Below are positions 5,876 to 7,920 of a DNA stretch of 7,920 nt, piece by piece. The notes under the pieces were generated by a model. The model saw nothing but the letters and a program-made list of their open reading frames with translations. It searched no databases and was not told the origin of the DNA. The translations under genes and the position numbers were made by a program. How positions within the stretch are numbered: the stretch's first letter is position 1; every line of letters starts with the position of its first letter. Source of the DNA: an uncultured Bacteroidota bacterium (GTDB lineage: Bacteria; Bacteroidota; Bacteroidia; Flavobacteriales; Schleiferiaceae); the NCBI GenBank assembly GCA_913056475.1, contig CAJXMS010000098.1, positions 1 to 7,920 of the forward strand. Reading direction: 5' to 3'.

Positions 5876-6963
5876 ATGCTTATTTGTTTTGGGAGTTTAA
5901 CGGTGAAGGTGCTTCCCTCACCTGGGGTACTGGTTACGTTAATTTTACCCGCGTGTAGTTTTACGAATTCTGCTACAATGGCGAGGCCCACGCCGGTACC
6001 GCTGATATGGCCAGCGTTTTTGGCGCGGTAGAAAGATTGAAATATGGCGGGCTGCTCTTCTTCGGGGATGCCGATGCCGTAGTCCGTTACTTCCAGGCAA
6101 ACCTGGTCAGCCTCATAGTAGAGATTTATGTCTACTGTTTTATCTGGTGGCGAGAACTTGTCGGCGTTGGCAATAAGGTTGCTAAGGATGTAGCGCAGCA
6201 GGGAATAATCGGCTTCTACTTTAAAGGGGGCGCCGCGCTGCTGGAATTGAAATCGTCTACTTTGTTTAGGTTTGGATTGGAGCGAATTGATCACTTCCGT
6301 TACCACCTGTTCCAGGTCCAGCTCGGCCGGGTTAAAGGTGCGCTGGCCGGAGGTCATTTTTTTTAGCTCCAGCATATCCCCTATCATCGTATTAAGGCGG
6401 TCTATTTCCTCTTCCATGGTGGAGAGGCCTTCGTTGACCAGCTTTTTAGTTTGCTTCACCTTAAGCATTTCAATGTTGGCTTGAATCACCGCCAAGGGGG
6501 TTTTAAACTCATGGCTCGCTACGGAATAGAGGTTGGTTTTAAGCTTGGAGAGTTCCTGTTCGGCCGAAAGGGCCTGCATAAGGTCGTCGGTGAGCTGAAC
6601 ACTTTCGGTTATATCCCTTGAGGTACTCAGGAAGCGGTATTCTTTATAGCGGGTATTTTCCAGGTTGGTGAAAGTGGACTCCAGCCAGCGCAAACTGCCG
6701 TCCCCGTGGCGCACCTCATAGCGAATGCGCCCTCCCGGGCGATCAAAAAAGCGCATAAGGGTAGGAAAGTCCATTTCGTTGACAAAATTTTCGGTGAGAA
6801 AGTCGGTAAGCTTTTTGCCTACTAGCTGCAAGGCCGGATAGCCCAGCACGGTTTCGGCTGAGTCACTGGCGAAGCGGATCGTGTTTTCATAATCGTGTAA
6901 ACATACCAGGTCGGTGGTGTGGGTCGCTATGAGCTTATATACCTCGTCCGGCGTGGTCACCAT
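5872..6963 (-). CDS. Soluble PAS-domain sensor histidine kinase
   Basis: With the start used here the product has 363 residues. A PAS domain with PAC-like segment spans about 5-120 (ending FLSTSRDITES). The dimerisation domain has its H box at SVASHEFKTPLAVI (147-160), with His151 as the autophosphorylated residue. The ATPase domain shows the N box NLIANADKFS (262-271), G1 DYGIGIP (294-300), F box IFQSFYRA (307-314) and G2 GTGVGLA (322-328). No transmembrane segment is seen, so it senses an intracellular cue, possibly through a PAS ligand. ATG 6963 is chosen because it lies just before the PAS domain. Starts at 7002 and 7023 would add AT-rich, low-complexity sequence and lie upstream of a possible -7 box. 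The stop overlaps the next ATG (ATGA). It is expected to phosphorylate the receiver-AraC protein and perhaps the stand-alone receiver. Confidence 0.92.
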   Translation of the reverse strand: MVTTPDEVYKLIATHTTDLVCLHDYENTIRFASDSAETVLGYPALQLVGKKLTDFLTENFVNEMDFPTLMRFFDRPGGRIRYEVRHGDGSLRWLESTFTNLENTRYKEYRFLSTSRDITESVQLTDDLMQALSAEQELSKLKTNLYSVASHEFKTPLAVIQANIEMLKVKQTKKLVNEGLSTMEEEIDRLNTMIGDMLELKKMTSGQRTFNPAELDLEQVVTEVINSLQSKPKQSRRFQFQQRGAPFKVEADYSLLRYILSNLIANADKFSPPDKTVDINLYYEADQVCLEVTDYGIGIPEEEQPAIFQSFYRAKNAGHISGTGVGLAIVAEFVKLHAGKINVTSTPGEGSTFTVKLPKQISI

Positions 6964-6989
6964 CGTATCATTTTGCGTTGGTAAAAATA

Positions 6990-6997
6990 CAAAATAA
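6990..6997 (-). promoter_or_regulatory. Possible -7 box of the signalling operon
   Basis: On the minus strand TTATTTTG matches TAnnTTTG except for the second base. It would give a start near 6983, about 20 bases before ATG 6963, in an AT-rich gap. No TTG is seen about 20 bases upstream, so support is weak. Confidence 0.25.
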
Positions 6998-7037
6998 TTC
7001 ATGAAACACGCATATAGCCTCATTTATAGGCTTGCTT

Positions 7038-7075
7038 AAAATAAAAATGCCGTGCTGCGAAGGCAACACGGCATT
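7038..7075 (-). terminator. Intrinsic terminator downstream of adenosylhomocysteinase
   Basis: On the minus strand AATGCCGTG (7075-7067) pairs perfectly with CACGGCATT (7054-7046). A mismatch and a further 3-bp helix (TGC/GCA) cap the stem. It is followed by TTTTTATTTT (7047-7038). It sits about 50 bases past the stop at 7126 and separates this gene from the kinase operon. Confidence 0.85.
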
Positions 7076-7080
7076 AGAAT

Positions 7081-7118
7081 AAAAACACCAGGCAAGGGCT
7101 TAAATGACCCCGTGGTGT
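7081..7118 (-). terminator. Possible first of two tandem terminators after adenosylhomocysteinase
   Basis: On the minus strand ACACCA (7118-7113) pairs with TGGTGT (7090-7085), followed by a run of five Ts (7085-7081). The loop is long, with partial G/C pairing inside. It begins 8 bases after the stop codon and may act with the stronger hairpin downstream. Confidence 0.4.
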
Positions 7119-7125
7119 CTAAAGC

Positions 7126-7920
7126 TTAGTACCGGTAGTACTCGGGCTTATAGGGGCCTTTTTGCTCTACCCCGATGTACTCAGCTTGGTCGGCACGAAG
7201 AGATTCGAGCTCTACGCCGATTTTGGAGAGGTGAAGCTCGGCCACCTTCTCATCCAAGTGCTTGGGCAGGGTATACACTTTGTTTTCGTAGCGCTCGGGA
7301 TAGTTCCAGAGCTCGATTTGGGCCAGCGTTTGATTGGTGAAGCTATTGCTCATTACAAAGCTGGGGTGTCCGGTAGCGCAGCCGAGATTTACCAGGCGAC
7401 CTTGGGCCAACAGGATGATGTCTTTGCCGTCTACGGTATACTTATCTACCTGAGGCTTAATCTCGATGTGGCTGTCTTTGTGCTCATTATTGAGGTAAGC
7501 CACGTCTATCTCGTTGTCAAAGTGGCCAATGTTGCACACGATGGTTTTATCCTTCATCTTGCGGAAGTGCTCTTCGGTAATGATGTCTTTATTACCGGTA
7601 GCCGTTACTACAATGTCGGCTTCTTCCACCGCATTTTCCATCTTTTTAACCTCGAAGCCATCCATGGCGGCCTGGAGGGCGCAGATGGGATCTATTTCGG
7701 TTACCATTACGCGGCAGCCGGCCCCACGAAGGCTGGCGGCGGTTCCCTTACCTACGTCGCCATACCCCGCTACTACGGCCACTTTACCGGCCATCATGAT
7801 ATCGGTAGCGCGGCGGATGGCGTCCACAGCAGATTCGCGGCAGCCATACTTATTGTCGAATTTACTTTTGGTTACCGAGTCATTCACGTTAATGGCGGGC
7901 ACAGGCAGGGGGGCATTTTT
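7126..7920 (-). CDS. ahcY: Adenosylhomocysteinase (S-adenosylhomocysteine hydrolase), C-terminal part
   Basis: The 264 residues present are open to the window edge, so the N-terminal part (roughly 170-200 residues of a family usually 430-490 long) is outside. The enzyme reversibly splits S-adenosylhomocysteine into adenosine and homocysteine in the cytoplasm, removing the by-product of methyltransferases. Hallmarks are PVPAINVNDSVTKSKFDN near the left end of the fragment, containing the catalytic-region lysine and aspartate; YGCRES; and the NAD-binding loop GYGDVGKG. Further on are CNIGHFDNEID, LAQGRLVNLGCATGHPSFVMS and the typical C terminus GPYKPEYYRY, whose Lys-Tyr segment reaches the partner subunit's NAD site. 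The reading frame continues upstream of the GTG codon at 7902 (KNAPLPVPAI), so that codon is internal and not the start. Two terminator hairpins follow. Confidence 0.97.
   Translation of the reverse strand, partial: KNAPLPVPAINVNDSVTKSKFDNKYGCRESAVDAIRRATDIMMAGKVAVVAGYGDVGKGTAASLRGAGCRVMVTEIDPICALQAAMDGFEVKKMENAVEEADIVVTATGNKDIITEEHFRKMKDKTIVCNIGHFDNEIDVAYLNNEHKDSHIEIKPQVDKYTVDGKDIILLAQGRLVNLGCATGHPSFVMSNSFTNQTLAQIELWNYPERYENKVYTLPKHLDEKVAELHLSKIGVELESLRADQAEYIGVEQKGPYKPEYYRY

Noticed and set aside
7126..7902. Adenosylhomocysteinase starting at GTG 7902
   Set aside because: The frame continues upstream with family-like residues (LPVPAI), and the known protein has a further N-terminal domain, so the gene is cut by the window edge.

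Overview
The window looks like chromosomal DNA from a fairly GC-rich member of the Bacteroidota. The clues are near-perfect TAnnTTTG -7 promoter boxes (TATCTTTG at 223-230 on the plus strand, TATATTTG at 4684-4677 on the minus strand, the latter with a TTG 20 bases upstream), genes with no clear Shine-Dalgarno sequence, and a PAS histidine kinase / AraC-type response regulator / single receiver set of a kind common in that phylum. The exact lineage cannot be read from the sequence.

Left part, 1-326, has no supportable protein gene. It holds an 11-base direct repeat, a GC-rich stretch (about 41-225) that can fold into a nested rod with two side hairpins, a promoter-like -7 box, and a leader with two perfect 9-bp hairpins just before the first gene.

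327-4393 (plus strand) is a tight three-gene operon: an asparagine-synthetase-like ATP-dependent ligase whose glutaminase half is degenerate, a class-V-like PLP enzyme (fold type I), and a PLP decarboxylase of the ornithine/diaminopimelate (fold type III) family. The genes are 1 base apart and then overlap by 14 bases, so they are probably co-translated and act on one pathway. Adenylation/amide formation, PLP chemistry and alpha-decarboxylation together suggest a small amino-acid-derived metabolite or a cell-surface modification. The product is not known to me, and this is the least ordinary part of the window.

4394-4727 is a small-RNA and control region. It contains an initiator tRNA(fMet) on the minus strand with its own promoter, a leader of about 115 bases and a strong intrinsic terminator. 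A possible terminator for the plus-strand operon starts at its stop codon.

4728-6963 (minus strand) is a three-gene signalling operon with overlapping stop and start codons: a soluble PAS histidine kinase, a receiver-AraC transcription factor and a stand-alone receiver. It reads as a local two-component or phosphorelay circuit; its stimulus and targets are not visible.

7126-7920 (minus strand) is the C-terminal two thirds of S-adenosylhomocysteine hydrolase, running off the right edge and followed by one or two intrinsic terminators. It is a housekeeping gene of the methyl cycle.
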